The notes under the pieces were generated by a model. The model saw only the letters and a program-made list of their open reading frames with translations, did not search any database and was not told the DNA's origin. A DNA stretch of 9,683 nt, from positions 1 through 9,683 of the forward strand of contig JAHWKC010000069.1 of the NCBI GenBank assembly GCA_019348095.1, written 5' to 3'. The stretch's first letter is position 1. Each line of letters begins with the position of its first letter. Made by a program: the position numbers and the translations under genes. The DNA is from Pseudomonadota bacterium. Its GTDB lineage: Bacteria; Pseudomonadota; Gammaproteobacteria; Xanthomonadales; Xanthomonadaceae. Shown one piece after another: positions 1 to 6,795 of this stretch.

Positions 1-33
1 GGTCATGACGGCAGGCTCGGGGAAAGGCTGGCG

Positions 34-39
34 ATTATA
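34..39 (-). promoter_or_regulatory. Candidate -10 box for a divergent gene leaving the window on the left
   Basis: Read on the minus strand, this is a perfect TATAAT. An ATG on the same strand lies at 6-4, about 28 bases downstream, so a gene starting there could run out of the window leftwards. No convincing -35 hexamer is seen 16-18 bases upstream and there is no Shine-Dalgarno before that ATG. Only two codons of the putative gene are visible. The call rests on the hexamer and its placement alone. Confidence 0.35.
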
Positions 40-112
40 GCGGCCGCGGGCCGTTATCATGGGCCGTGGCGCCTGCCGTCGCGCGATACCTTCACTCCTT
101 ACGGACGTCGCC

Positions 113-760
113 GTGTTCAATCGCACCACTGCTGTCATCCTCGTCGTCGCCCTCGCCGCCGCGCTTGGGCTGTGGGCATCGCAGCACGTGTTCGCCCCTA
201 AAGCTGCATCGACCTGGCCGCAGACCACGGCGGTTCGCCTGTTCGAACCCCCGCGGGAGCTGCCAGCGTTCAATCTGCGACAGTCCGATGGCACTCCACT
301 GGTGCCCGGTGAACTGCGCGGGCACTGGACCCTGGTGTCGCTGGGCTTCACCCATTGCCCCGACATCTGCCCGATGACGCTGGCCGAGTTGTCCAAGGCG
401 CAACGGCAGTGGGAATCGATTCCGGAAGCGCGCCGCCCGCGCGTGTTGTTCATCTCGGTCGACCCCGAACGCGACTCGCCCGACCGCATCGGCCAGTACG
501 CGCACGCGTTCCACCAAGACACCCTGGCCGCGACCGCCGACATCCCGGTACTGCAGGACTTCGCCCGCTCGATCAGCATGGTGTTCGCCAAGGTGCCACC
601 GGCCGAAGGCGCGCCGGCCGACCAGTACTCGGTGGACCACAGCGCGTCGATCGCGGTGCTGGACCCCCGCGGCCGCATGTCGGGCGTGATCCAGGCGCCG
701 TTCGAGCCGCTGGCGATCGCCGCCGACATGGCGTCGCTGACCGAAGCCGCCGCGCCGTGA
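113..760 (+). CDS. SCO1/SenC-family copper chaperone for cytochrome c oxidase assembly
   Basis: This is a membrane-anchored, thioredoxin-like SCO protein of 215 aa. The family delivers copper to, or reduces, the CuA site of cytochrome c oxidase on the periplasmic side. I see an N-terminal membrane anchor (about residues 4-22), then a thioredoxin fold with the copper-binding CPDICP motif (C82 and C86), the SVDPERD strand, and the conserved metal-ligand histidine in VDHSAS (H176). All three expected metal ligands are present, so it should be functional. I chose the GTG at 113, which gives MFNRTT directly before the hydrophobic anchor. An in-frame ATG at 59 would add 18 polar residues that do not look like the family N-terminus. 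Neither start has a strong Shine-Dalgarno. The stop overlaps the psd start in a GTGA, so the two genes are probably co-transcribed and translationally coupled. The family call is secure; the start is moderately sure. Confidence 0.93.
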   Translation: MFNRTTAVILVVALAAALGLWASQHVFAPKAASTWPQTTAVRLFEPPRELPAFNLRQSDGTPLVPGELRGHWTLVSLGFTHCPDICPMTLAELSKAQRQWESIPEARRPRVLFISVDPERDSPDRIGQYAHAFHQDTLAATADIPVLQDFARSISMVFAKVPPAEGAPADQYSVDHSASIAVLDPRGRMSGVIQAPFEPLAIAADMASLTEAAAP

Positions 761-1623
761 ACCTGGTCACGCGCCTGACCTATGTGCTGCCGCACCGGCT
801 GCTGTCGGGGATGGCGCGTGCGCTGGCGTATTCGGACCGCCCGCGCCTGAAGCAATGGCTGATCGATACCGTCGCGCGACGGTTCGGGGTCGATTTGAGC
901 GAAGCGGCGCAGCCGGATGCGCGCGCCTATCCGACCTTCAATGCGTTCTTCACCCGGGCGCTGCGCCCCGGCGCGCGCGTGGTCGATGCCGATCCGCGTG
1001 CGTTGCTGATGCCGGCCGACGGGCGCATCAGCCAGTGCGGCCCGATCACGCCGGACGAGGACGGCGCAGGCCGCATCTTCCAGGCCAAGGGGCAGTCGTT
1101 CACCGCGGCCGAGCTGCTGGCCGACGCCGACGCGGCCCGGCCGTTCCTGGGCGGACTGTTCGCCACCGTCTACCTGTCACCGAAGGACTACCACCGGGTG
1201 CACATGCCATGGACCGGCAGGCTGCGCCAGACCGTGCACGTGCCGGGACGCTTGTTCAGCGTCGGGCCGGACGCGGTACGCACGGTGCCGCGGCTGTTCG
1301 CCCGCAACGAGCGCCTGGTCTGCCATTTCGATACCGATTTCGGTCCGATGGCGGTGGTCATGGTCGGCGCGTTGCTGGTGTCGGGGGTGGAGACGGTCTG
1401 GAGCGGCGAGGAGATCCCCGCGTATGGCCGGACGGTCACCATCAAGGACTACCGCGGCGAGAACATCACCCTCGAGCGTTTCGAGGAGATGGCGCGGTTC
1501 AACTACGGCTCCACCGTGGTGGTGCTGCTGCCGCCCGGGGTGGCCGAGCTGGCCAGGGGGCTGGGCGCGGAGTCGCCGGTCAAGTTGGGCCAGCGCCTGG
1601 CCACGCGCCGCGAGGGCTCCTAG
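757..1623 (+). CDS. psd: Phosphatidylserine decarboxylase proenzyme
   Basis: This 288-aa protein decarboxylates phosphatidylserine to phosphatidylethanolamine, the last step of PE synthesis, at the inner membrane. It is a pyruvoyl enzyme that cleaves itself. The processing site is visible as NYGSTVV, with cleavage expected between G251 and S252 so that S252 becomes the pyruvoyl group. The other members of the catalytic triad are also present: aspartate in ADGRIS (D88) and the histidines of YHRVHMP (H146 and H149). The N-terminus ([13 protein letters not shown]) aligns by eye with the start of the E. coli enzyme, which supports the GTG at 757. The length matches the short bacterial type I form. 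The longer in-frame extension upstream only reads the SCO gene out of frame. The family residue LGST is NYGST here, which I recall as usual in xanthomonads. It is the second gene of the SCO-psd pair and is followed by a REP-like repeat. Confidence 0.96.
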   Translation: MNLVTRLTYVLPHRLLSGMARALAYSDRPRLKQWLIDTVARRFGVDLSEAAQPDARAYPTFNAFFTRALRPGARVVDADPRALLMPADGRISQCGPITPDEDGAGRIFQAKGQSFTAAELLADADAARPFLGGLFATVYLSPKDYHRVHMPWTGRLRQTVHVPGRLFSVGPDAVRTVPRLFARNERLVCHFDTDFGPMAVVMVGALLVSGVETVWSGEEIPAYGRTVTIKDYRGENITLERFEEMARFNYGSTVVVLLPPGVAELARGLGAESPVKLGQRLATRREGS

Positions 1624-1644
1624 TCCACGTAGGTGGGGCTGGTT

Positions 1645-1719
1645 CCGTAGGCTGGGCTGACAGTCCCCGTCAGGGCTTCAGTGCGCCAGCCGCGTTGGGC
1701 TTGGCCGCCCAGCCTACGG
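1645..1719. repeat. REP-like inverted repeat between convergent psd and transglycosylase genes
   Basis: The outer arms CCGTAGGCTGGGC (1645-1657) and GCCCAGCCTACGG (1707-1719) are a perfect 13-bp inverted repeat. Inside lie a smaller hairpin (CTGAC at 1657-1661 with GTCAG at 1669-1673) and two GGGCTT copies (1673-1678 and 1697-1702). The GTAGGCTGGGC core resembles dispersed palindromic repeats common in xanthomonad and other proteobacterial intergenic regions; that is from memory, not a search. It lies between two 3' ends, where it could fold in both transcripts and act as a bidirectional terminator or mRNA stabiliser. The right arm contains the last two codons and the stop codon (1714-1716, minus strand) of the transglycosylase. 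Confidence 0.75.
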
Positions 1720-3270
1720 CGTGGATTGGTTTTCGCAGCCCTTGAGGCTCAGCACCTGCCCCTGCCGAATCGGGTAACGCGGCGGCTCGATGGCGTTGTT
1801 TTCCGCCAGGTCACCGGCACTGCACTGGAACCTGCGCGCGATCGAGCTCAGCGTTTCGCCGCGGCGCACCCGGTGTTGCCGCGGCGCGGTGGCAGCAGTA
1901 GCAGCAGTGGCAGTCGCCTTGGCGGCGGTCGCCGGCGCTGTCGATCCGGCCCGCACGACCGCCGCGCCGGGATCGCTGTTCACCAGCGTGCGGGCCAGTT
2001 CCGCGCGGGGCCCGCGGGTGCACCAGCGGTGATAGAGGCCGGCGATCCTGCGGGTGGCATCGAGCGGGGTTCCGGCCGCGATCACGTCATCGGCGTCGTA
2101 GCGCGGGTTGAGGTTGCGCAACACGCGCATGAAGCCGTCGCGGGTGCCGCCGTTGCCGAGGCAGATCGTCAACTGGTAGATCGAACTGGGCTGCTCCAGC
2201 GTGATCGCCGCCGGCCTGGGATCGACCTCGGGAAACTCCAGCCCGTACTGCTTGGGATGCAGGTACAGCCAGGCCGCGGCGATCACCATCGGTACGTAGT
2301 CGCGGGTTTCCGGCGGAAACTGGCGATACACCGATTCGTCCCAGAAATCCTTGCCGCCGCTGGCGCGATGGATGCGTCGCGCACGGCCCTCGCCGCCGTT
2401 GTAGGCGGCCAGCGACATCTCGATGCTGCCGTCGAGTTCGCGCAGGCGCTCGTTGAGGTAGGCCACGCTCGCCTCGGCCGCGGCGAACGCGTCATAGCGG
2501 GTGTCGAAACCGGTGCCGTCCTCACCCAGGCCGAAGCGTTTGCCGGTGGCGTACATGAACTGCATCGGCCCGGCCGCGCCGGCGCGCGAGGTCGAGTGCA
2601 CCCGGCCATTGGACTCCTTGGCCATGATCCCGAACAGCAGCGCCTCGGGCAGCTCGGCGCGCTGGTAGTGCGGCCACATCAGGTGGCGCATGTGCTGGTA
2701 GTTCTCATGGCTGGTCATCAGCGCGCTGCGCATGTCGGTCAGCCAGCGGCGGATCGCCTCCTGCACCGCCGGGTTGTACTGGACCATCCGGTCGAAGTCG
2801 TGGCCCTCGTCGGCCAGCAGTGCAGCGGCGCGCGCGGCCTCGGGCACATCGGCGGCCGCGCCCTGCGCGATGACGCTGTGGTCGGGTTCCGCCGCCATCG
2901 GGTCGGCCGGCACCGGGTCGGCCAACTCGGTGCCGTCCACCGGGCCCTCGGCATCGGCCTGGGCCTTGAGCAACCGCTTGTAGCTGGTCAGCATCGTCGC
3001 CAGCGAGCAACCGCGCTGGCGGGCGCAGGCGGTGATGACGTCCTCCATGTCCTCCAGCGCGGCATCACTTTGCGCCTGTGCCTCCGGATCGGCATTGCCG
3101 ATCCGGACCACCGCCTCGCGATAGCGGGTTTCCGCGGCCTGCATGCGTTGGTTGAGGGTCTCGGCTGCGGCCAGGTCACGGCGCGATTGCGCATCGGCAG
3201 TGCGCGGCACGACGGCCAGCACCAGCACGACCAGTGGGACGATCACACGGAAGCGAGTGAAGTCGGGCAT
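1714..3270 (-). CDS. Secreted lytic transglycosylase with SLT domain and C-terminal LysM (MltD-like)
   Basis: This 518-aa periplasmic or outer-membrane-associated enzyme should cleave peptidoglycan glycan strands to 1,6-anhydro-muropeptides. A signal peptide covers residues 1-27 (hydrophobic stretch, then TADA before Q28); there is no lipobox cysteine, unlike E. coli MltD. Residues about 30-190 are helical and of no family I recognise. The SLT domain follows (about 205-340), with catalytic E219 in IMAKESNG, then AGPMQFM, the AAYNGGEGR motif and the ETRDYVPMV segment. Residues about 358-410 (ending LNPRYDADDVIAAGTPL) look like a degenerate LysM-type module, with C370 and C417 nearby. An Ala/Thr-rich linker (441-463) leads to a clear LysM domain (466-510, starting HRVRRGETLSSIA). 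I start at the ATG at 3270 because it opens directly on the signal peptide; an upstream in-frame ATG at 3342 would add 24 unlikely residues. The final CENQSTP tail partly comes from the adjoining repeat. Confidence 0.92.
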   Translation of the reverse strand: MPDFTRFRVIVPLVVLVLAVVPRTADAQSRRDLAAAETLNQRMQAAETRYREAVVRIGNADPEAQAQSDAALEDMEDVITACARQRGCSLATMLTSYKRLLKAQADAEGPVDGTELADPVPADPMAAEPDHSVIAQGAAADVPEAARAAALLADEGHDFDRMVQYNPAVQEAIRRWLTDMRSALMTSHENYQHMRHLMWPHYQRAELPEALLFGIMAKESNGRVHSTSRAGAAGPMQFMYATGKRFGLGEDGTGFDTRYDAFAAAEASVAYLNERLRELDGSIEMSLAAYNGGEGRARRIHRASGGKDFWDESVYRQFPPETRDYVPMVIAAAWLYLHPKQYGLEFPEVDPRPAAITLEQPSSIYQLTICLGNGGTRDGFMRVLRNLNPRYDADDVIAAGTPLDATRRIAGLYHRWCTRGPRAELARTLVNSDPGAAVVRAGSTAPATAAKATATAATAATAPRQHRVRRGETLSSIARRFQCSAGDLAENNAIEPPRYPIRQGQVLSLKGCENQSTP

Positions 3271-3391
3271 GACAGCGTCGGTGCGGGGCGTTGCAGGGTA
3301 GCCCCGCGCCGAGAACACCCGCAACGGCGAGACCGCGTACACCGTCGCAGTTTCGATCTAGGATCGGCCGGCATCGCCACCGACTCCTCAC

Positions 3392-3433
3392 ATGGACATG
3401 GATCCCAAGACGCAGGCCATCCGGCGCGGCTAA
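3392..3433 (+). pseudogene. 13-codon ORF, possible 5' remnant of an interrupted gene
   Basis: The reading frame MDMDPKTQAIRRG ends in TAA at 3431. It has GC-rich codon use like the flanking native genes, and it stops exactly where base composition falls into the AT-richer stretch. This is what the first codons of a native gene would look like if foreign DNA had replaced the rest. I cannot name the parent gene and see no strong Shine-Dalgarno, so a chance ORF remains quite possible. Confidence 0.2.
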
Positions 3434-3496
3434 GCCGTCACCACGCCAGATGCACTGCCGACAGCCGCGATCAGGTGTTCCTAACTAGGCCAATAC

Positions 3497-4837
3497 CTAC
3501 GCCCCAACGAAGAGTCCACGCATGCGGATGAGGGCGCAGATCACGATTGCCGCGCAAATCACCCAATAGATACTCCGCAGACCTTGGCTCGGACCTTGCC
3601 TCAGGCGCGACAGCAAATCAGCCACGACAACCACCGAGGCCATCATGAAGACAAACGCTGTCCGGCTGCCGGACGCCGTCGAAGTAGGCGACCACCCTAG
3701 CAGCAGCAATGTTCCTGCCCCGGTAAGGAGCGCCAGCGCCAGCATGGGCTCACGCAAGCTGGTCCGGCTGGTCGACGCAATGCCCGCGACTGATACCAGA
3801 CAAGCGAAGGAATAGACGGACACAGCCATTACCGCGTACGCGATCGGACGTGACGCCGAGGCCGCGCCAAGAGGAAAACCCCTTAGCCAGACAGGCTCAT
3901 ACCCTACGATGACCAAGAGGTGGCAACCGGCGATCCAAAGCAAACCGGGCAGCAGCGACCAGCGAAGAAGAACCGGCACGCTTGAACGGATCAGCGCCAA
4001 GAGAGCTACGAAGCTGGCCAGAAGCATCAACCAGTTCTCTGGCGCCAGTACGATCCTCGAAACCAGGCCCAAGCCGATGTTGAGCTTGTCATCGAACCCT
4101 AGCGCTGAGAAATCGGGAAACCAGGTCGCCTGCTCCGCCTCGAACCGATTGGCATTGCCTGGCGCTGTCAATGCAACGGCCGTGCTAATCGCAATGGCGA
4201 GAGCGAAAATATAGTGCCATGACTTGGCCGTGCCATGGCTTGAGCGCCAAGCGAGCGAAATGCTGACAAGGGCCAGGAGCATAATTGCGACCTGCTCGCT
4301 GTAGGCAGCGAGACCTCCACAGACCAACGCAGCAGTCACCTGCCAGGGTCCCGCGGCGTTCGAACGGAAATACACCGTCAGGGCAAATGCCCCCAAAGCG
4401 GCCGGCCAAAGATAATTGACCGACCCGGTCAGCCACCATGCCGCCCACCAGATCACGTCGGGATGCACGAGCAGCACGAGACACGCCACCAACGCCAACC
4501 CGAAGCCGGTTGCTCGTCTGGCTCCGGAGGCCAACACCGCCATCGAGTAGGTAAGCAACATGAACATCAGGATGTTCAGAAGCTTCCACAACCAGACGTG
4601 GTTGACCACTAGCACGAGCATAAACTCGATCGGAATCCGCCCCGTCCAGCGCGAATAGCGGAATGCCAGAAACTCCCACAGGTTTTTTTGATCCAATGCA
4701 GCTGAAAAATAAAGATCGTCCGCAAAGCCATGCTTATGCAATACCAGCACATGCAGCAAAGTTACTGCAAGGAGCACCGCTAACCCGACAGCATAGCTGG
4801 CGCATCTCGACCACCGGACATCATTCAAAATTCGCAT
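3497..4837 (-). CDS. Polytopic membrane protein, DUF6056/GT-C-like putative glycosyltransferase
   Basis: This 446-aa integral membrane protein has about 11-12 hydrophobic segments. Features by position: an acidic pair in the first extracytoplasmic loop (GFADDLYFS, D40-D41), YSRWTGRIP (61-69), WWLTGSVNYLWP (134-145), E181 after a membrane span, APGNANR (225-231) and SGSRTAF (389-395). A DD pair in the first loop, a tryptophan-rich TGSxNYLWP stretch and a late SxSRT motif recur, as I remember, in the DUF6056 family, whose members are often annotated as glucosyltransferases of O-antigen modification. The layout is that of GT-C enzymes using a polyprenyl-phosphate sugar donor on the periplasmic face. 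The substrate is unknown, and no GtrA flippase or GtrB transferase gene is in the window. GGAG at 4846-4843, five bases before the ATG, supports the start. It overlaps the upstream gene by 13 bases. Codon use is AT-richer than its neighbours, suggesting transfer. The membrane topology is sure; the enzyme role is inferred. Confidence 0.8.
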   Translation of the reverse strand: MRILNDVRWSRCASYAVGLAVLLAVTLLHVLVLHKHGFADDLYFSAALDQKNLWEFLAFRYSRWTGRIPIEFMLVLVVNHVWLWKLLNILMFMLLTYSMAVLASGARRATGFGLALVACLVLLVHPDVIWWAAWWLTGSVNYLWPAALGAFALTVYFRSNAAGPWQVTAALVCGGLAAYSEQVAIMLLALVSISLAWRSSHGTAKSWHYIFALAIAISTAVALTAPGNANRFEAEQATWFPDFSALGFDDKLNIGLGLVSRIVLAPENWLMLLASFVALLALIRSSVPVLLRWSLLPGLLWIAGCHLLVIVGYEPVWLRGFPLGAASASRPIAYAVMAVSVYSFACLVSVAGIASTSRTSLREPMLALALLTGAGTLLLLGWSPTSTASGSRTAFVFMMASVVVVADLLSRLRQGPSQGLRSIYWVICAAIVICALIRMRGLFVGA

Positions 4838-5370
4838 GGCAGCTCCACAAGGATGTGGCCACGCTCTGTCTCATATCCCGCATATATCTGACCGTGGGGC
4901 AACTCACTACCGCCCCTTGCATAGTTCAGCGAGCCTTGCAGGCCGATACCGGAGTAATCAATCGCATCCCCGTACCTTTCATTGAGAAAATTCGAGACAT
5001 CCGACCGCAGTACAACACGCGTCTTTAGGCGCAGATATTCACCCGTTCCGGGATCACGCGCGAGAAGCAGCGACTCGTGACTGCGACGCACATGCCCTCT
5101 TAGAGCCACCCAGGCCTCTACCTGAATCTTGCTGGAAGTTATCCGGCACACATCGACCGCATAATCAATTACATCTGCTGAACCCGCCTCGATGACGCTT
5201 CCGGTAAAGACCGGGGCCGAGTTCCATGCCCTGAAGAGGCTACAATAAAATAAAACCGATGCAATAAAGACAAGAACGGGCATCACGCCAAGCCATCGAG
5301 CCGGCGAGCATCTACGCAACGCCGCTGCGATCCCTACAACCGGCCTAAGCACCACCACCCTCCCAGGCAT
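4825..5370 (-). CDS. Hypothetical exported protein with one N-terminal membrane anchor
   Basis: I do not recognise a named family for this protein of at most 181 aa. Residues about 1-27 are basic and cytoplasmic-looking, 28-46 form one membrane span, and 50-181 are a soluble, probably periplasmic, strand-rich domain. The pattern of that domain (VEAWVALRGH at 84-93, then LRSDVSNFL at 121-129, YSGIGLQGSL at 139-148 and HGQIYAGYE at 159-167) resembles by eye the small beta-sandwich modules attached to polysaccharide-modifying proteins. That is a weak resemblance. It overlaps the putative sugar transferase by 13 bases and is the first gene of the pair, so a partner or accessory role is likely. 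The coordinates use the longest form, with the ATG at 5370 lacking a Shine-Dalgarno. A GTG at 5352, six bases after a perfect GGAGG, is at least as likely and would give 175 aa. Base composition matches the transferase gene and not the GC-rich flanks. Confidence 0.72.
   Translation of the reverse strand: MPGRVVVLRPVVGIAAALRRCSPARWLGVMPVLVFIASVLFYCSLFRAWNSAPVFTGSVIEAGSADVIDYAVDVCRITSSKIQVEAWVALRGHVRRSHESLLLARDPGTGEYLRLKTRVVLRSDVSNFLNERYGDAIDYSGIGLQGSLNYARGGSELPHGQIYAGYETERGHILVELPCEF
4843..4846 (-). promoter_or_regulatory. Shine-Dalgarno GGAG for the polytopic membrane protein
   Basis: On the minus strand the sequence reads TGGAG, then CTGCC, then the ATG at 4837. The five-base spacing is good, and the site lies inside the 3' end of the upstream gene, so the downstream protein can be initiated on its own as well as by coupling. 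Confidence 0.65.
5359..5364 (-). promoter_or_regulatory. Strong Shine-Dalgarno GGGAGG inside the annotated 5' end of the exported protein gene
   Basis: On the minus strand GGGAGG is followed by three GTG codons in a row, all in frame with the 4825-5370 gene. The third (5352-5350) sits six bases downstream of GGAGG, ideal for initiation. This argues that translation begins at 5352 and not at the ATG at 5370. Confidence 0.5.
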
Positions 5371-5393
5371 GCGAATTTGACGCTGAATAGTTC

Positions 5394-5409
5394 TGCGGAG
5401 CCTTCCGCA
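5394..5409. repeat. Short hairpin upstream of the island operon
   Basis: TGCGGA (5394-5399) and TCCGCA (5404-5409) form a perfect 6-bp stem with a 4-base loop. It lies 24 bases before the ATG at 5370, so it may fall within the 5' leader of the minus-strand operon. There is no T-run for a terminator, so an operator or leader structure is the likelier reading if it is functional at all. Confidence 0.35.
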
Positions 5410-5467
5410 ACCGTAGCAATGCTCGGGAGGCTCTGCTCTCCACCTGCGCTTTAGGATAAAGGAATCT

Positions 5468-5483
5468 GGCAGGGCGCCCTGCC
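5468..5483. repeat. 16-bp perfect palindrome GGCAGGGCGCCCTGCC
   Basis: The two 8-base halves are exact reverse complements with no spacer. It is a GC-only site inside an AT-richer non-coding stretch about 100 bases upstream of the island operon. Possible roles are a dimeric regulator operator, a recombination or attachment core, or part of a decayed repeat. It has no T-run and no loop, so it is not a typical terminator. Confidence 0.5.
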
Positions 5484-5876
5484 GAAGCGTTAAAATTGCT
5501 CAAAATCCGCGTCCAATACGCAGCTGTATTATGGAGAAAGAGGGGTGATTGCTGCCTGCGGGAATAGAAACCCAGCTAATGAAGCCAACGAGGTGGCCAG
5601 GCACTCGCCCTCTGCGATCTCACGCCCAGAAAGTTGCCGCACCTTATCAGGGCGCTCGCGCGGCTTCAGCCAAAGCAAGGGTATGGTAGCGGAAAAGCAG
5701 ATTGTGATCTCTGACCGATACACCCAATTTTCTACTACTGGTCAACTCCACCCGAAGCACTCCCGCCTTCCGTCGGGTTGTTACGCTCTCCGGTTCCATT
5801 TACCGTCCGCGCCACCGGTATCTGCTGCCACGACCCATGAGTTATGTATTTTTTGTCGAAATAGAGGCACCTCTGC

Positions 5877-6135
5877 ATGAACCGCACGAGACGCGCGCTG
5901 GCCTGCTTCGGTGTTGTCGCGCTGGCAGCCGCCGGCTGCCAAGGGCACCCCAACGGCGGTATCGCCACTGACGGTAACTGGACCGTCGAGGAGGGACGGT
6001 GGGCGCATCCATTTCGACCCCAGCGACGACGACCGCCCGTACCAGGTCGCGTCCTATGATGAAATCCAGATGCTCGGCGGCTACGGCGCGCGGATCGAAC
6101 GCGAGCTTTGGTACAGCCTGCGACGTGAAGGCTGA
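5877..6135 (+). pseudogene. Small lipoprotein gene interrupted by a frameshift
   Basis: The first frame (from the ATG at 5877) encodes a signal sequence ending ALAAAGC, with a lipobox-like cysteine at residue 21, then a short exported domain up to about NWTVEEGR. In that frame the sequence continues as unlikely proline/arginine-rich residues. The +1 frame from about 6000 instead reads GRIHFDPSDDDRPYQVASY and on to a TGA at 6133, with native-looking composition. Removing one base around 5990-6003 (a run of GAGGAGGGACGGTGGG) would join both parts into one lipoprotein of about 85 aa. I recognise no family. An inactivating mutation, a programmed shift and a sequencing error in the G-rich run are all possible. 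It lies directly upstream of greB in the same orientation. The start has only a weak GAGG at 5865-5868. Confidence 0.6.
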
Positions 6136-6213
6136 GCGCACGGCGGGGCGCTGCCGATGCATTCCAGTTTGCCGGTCGCCTCGCAGCGACAGGTTCTGCA
6201 TCGTGGTAGCGCC

Positions 6214-6723
6214 ATGAGCCGTTGGCGTCCTCCCGTTGCAGCCTCCACCGCGGTGATCACCCGCCCCGGGTTCGAGCGCCTGCGGGCGGAGCTCAACGAG
6301 CTCTGGACACGGCGCCGGCCGGAAGTGGTGAAAGCCCTTGCCGCCGCCGCGGCCGAGGGCGACCGCTCGGAGAATGCCGAATACATCTATCGCAAGAAAC
6401 AGCTCGGCGAAATCGACCGCCGCGTGCGCTACCTCAGCAAGCGGCTGCCCGCGTTGCGCGTGGTCGACACCACCCCGACCGACCCCACGGCGGTGTTCTT
6501 TGGCGCCTGGGTCGAACTGGAGGACATCAGCAGCGGCGAATGCCGGCGCCACCGCATTGTCGGGCCCGACGAAACCGACGCACGGCGCGGCTTCATCAGC
6601 ATCGACTCGCCGCTGGCGCGCGCGCTGCTGAACAAGCGCGCCGACGACGAATTCGAAGTCGCGCTGCCGCTCGGTCCGGCGCGATTCTGTGTGCTGGCGG
6701 TCGAGTATCCGCCGCCGGACTAG
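6214..6723 (+). CDS. greB: Transcription elongation factor GreB
   Basis: This 169-aa protein enters the RNA polymerase secondary channel and stimulates cleavage of backtracked RNA. The N-terminal coiled coil spans about residues 16-90. The tip motif GDRSENAEY is intact, with the two catalytic acidic residues D50 and E53. It is followed by [14 protein letters not shown] sequence (here [14 protein letters not shown]) and the C-terminal FKBP-like domain with [19 protein letters not shown] and [12 protein letters not shown]. These match E. coli GreB nearly word for word, which separates it from GreA. The protein is about 11 residues longer than the E. coli one, mostly at the N-terminus. I start at the ATG at 6214 because MSRWRPP leads directly into the conserved ITRPGFERL; an in-frame ATG at 6157 would add 19 residues unlike the family. 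The Shine-Dalgarno is weak. It stands alone between a broken lipoprotein gene and a hairpin-rich spacer. Confidence 0.96.
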   Translation: MSRWRPPVAASTAVITRPGFERLRAELNELWTRRRPEVVKALAAAAAEGDRSENAEYIYRKKQLGEIDRRVRYLSKRLPALRVVDTTPTDPTAVFFGAWVELEDISSGECRRHRIVGPDETDARRGFISIDSPLARALLNKRADDEFEVALPLGPARFCVLAVEYPPPD

Positions 6724-6743
6724 GCCGGAGTGCGGCCACTGGT

Positions 6744-6759
6744 GCGACGAAGTCGTCGC
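6744..6759 (+). terminator. Candidate hairpin terminator after greB
   Basis: GCGACG (6744-6749) and CGTCGC (6754-6759) form a perfect stem around AAGT. An 8-base direct repeat GCCACTGG flanks it (6735-6742 and 6769-6776), and a smaller hairpin GGCCG/CGGCC (6723-6737) lies just before. There is no uninterrupted T-run after the stem, only CTCACTTCTC, so termination would be inefficient or need another factor. Confidence 0.4.
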
Positions 6760-6795
6760 TCACTTCTCGCCACTGGAGCGTAGGCAACAGCAAAT

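Larger units (their letters stand above)
5371..5876. other. 506-base gene-free stretch in the AT-richer island
   Basis: I find no convincing gene here. Open frames exist on both strands (5545-5880 plus, 5529-5723 minus), but their translations show no domain, hydrophobic pattern or ribosome site. Visible structure: a hairpin with TGCGGA/TCCGCA arms (5394-5409), a 16-bp perfect palindrome (5468-5483), two AAAAT runs close together (5492-5496 and 5502-5506), and TATTAT (5527-5532) without a matching -35. The promoter of the minus-strand operon should lie in this stretch, but I cannot place it with confidence. The region may hold decayed mobile DNA; no insertion-sequence ends or transposase fragments were recognised. 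Confidence 0.5.

Noticed and set aside
3271..3390. Possible transglycosylase promoter TTGCGG-18-TACCCT on the minus strand
   Set aside because: The -10 matches consensus at only 3 of 6 positions; too weak to annotate.
1681..3531. Very long plus-strand open frame (616 codons) opposite the transglycosylase
   Set aside because: Its translation is Arg/Gly/His-rich with no domain. It is an antisense artefact of GC-rich codon use; the minus strand encodes clear SLT and LysM domains.
5529..5723. Minus-strand open frame of 64 codons
   Set aside because: Short, no ribosome site or recognisable motif, and it overlaps another equally weak frame.
3371..5845. Possible direct repeats bounding the island (GCCACCGACTCC near 3376, GCCACGACCC near 5826)
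   Set aside because: Only a short imperfect match; not distinguishable from chance and no integrase is present.
5862..5873. AGAGG/CCTCT dyad just before the lipoprotein ATG
   Set aside because: A 5-bp stem with a 2-base loop is too small to claim a translational control element.
5545..5880. Plus-strand open frame of 111 codons in the island non-coding stretch
   Set aside because: GTG start without a Shine-Dalgarno, no hydrophobic or domain pattern, and it runs into the start of the lipoprotein gene. A decayed fragment cannot be excluded, but I cannot support a gene.
5842..6552. Minus-strand open frame across the lipoprotein and greB
   Set aside because: Antisense to an unambiguous GreB; its translation has no recognisable feature.
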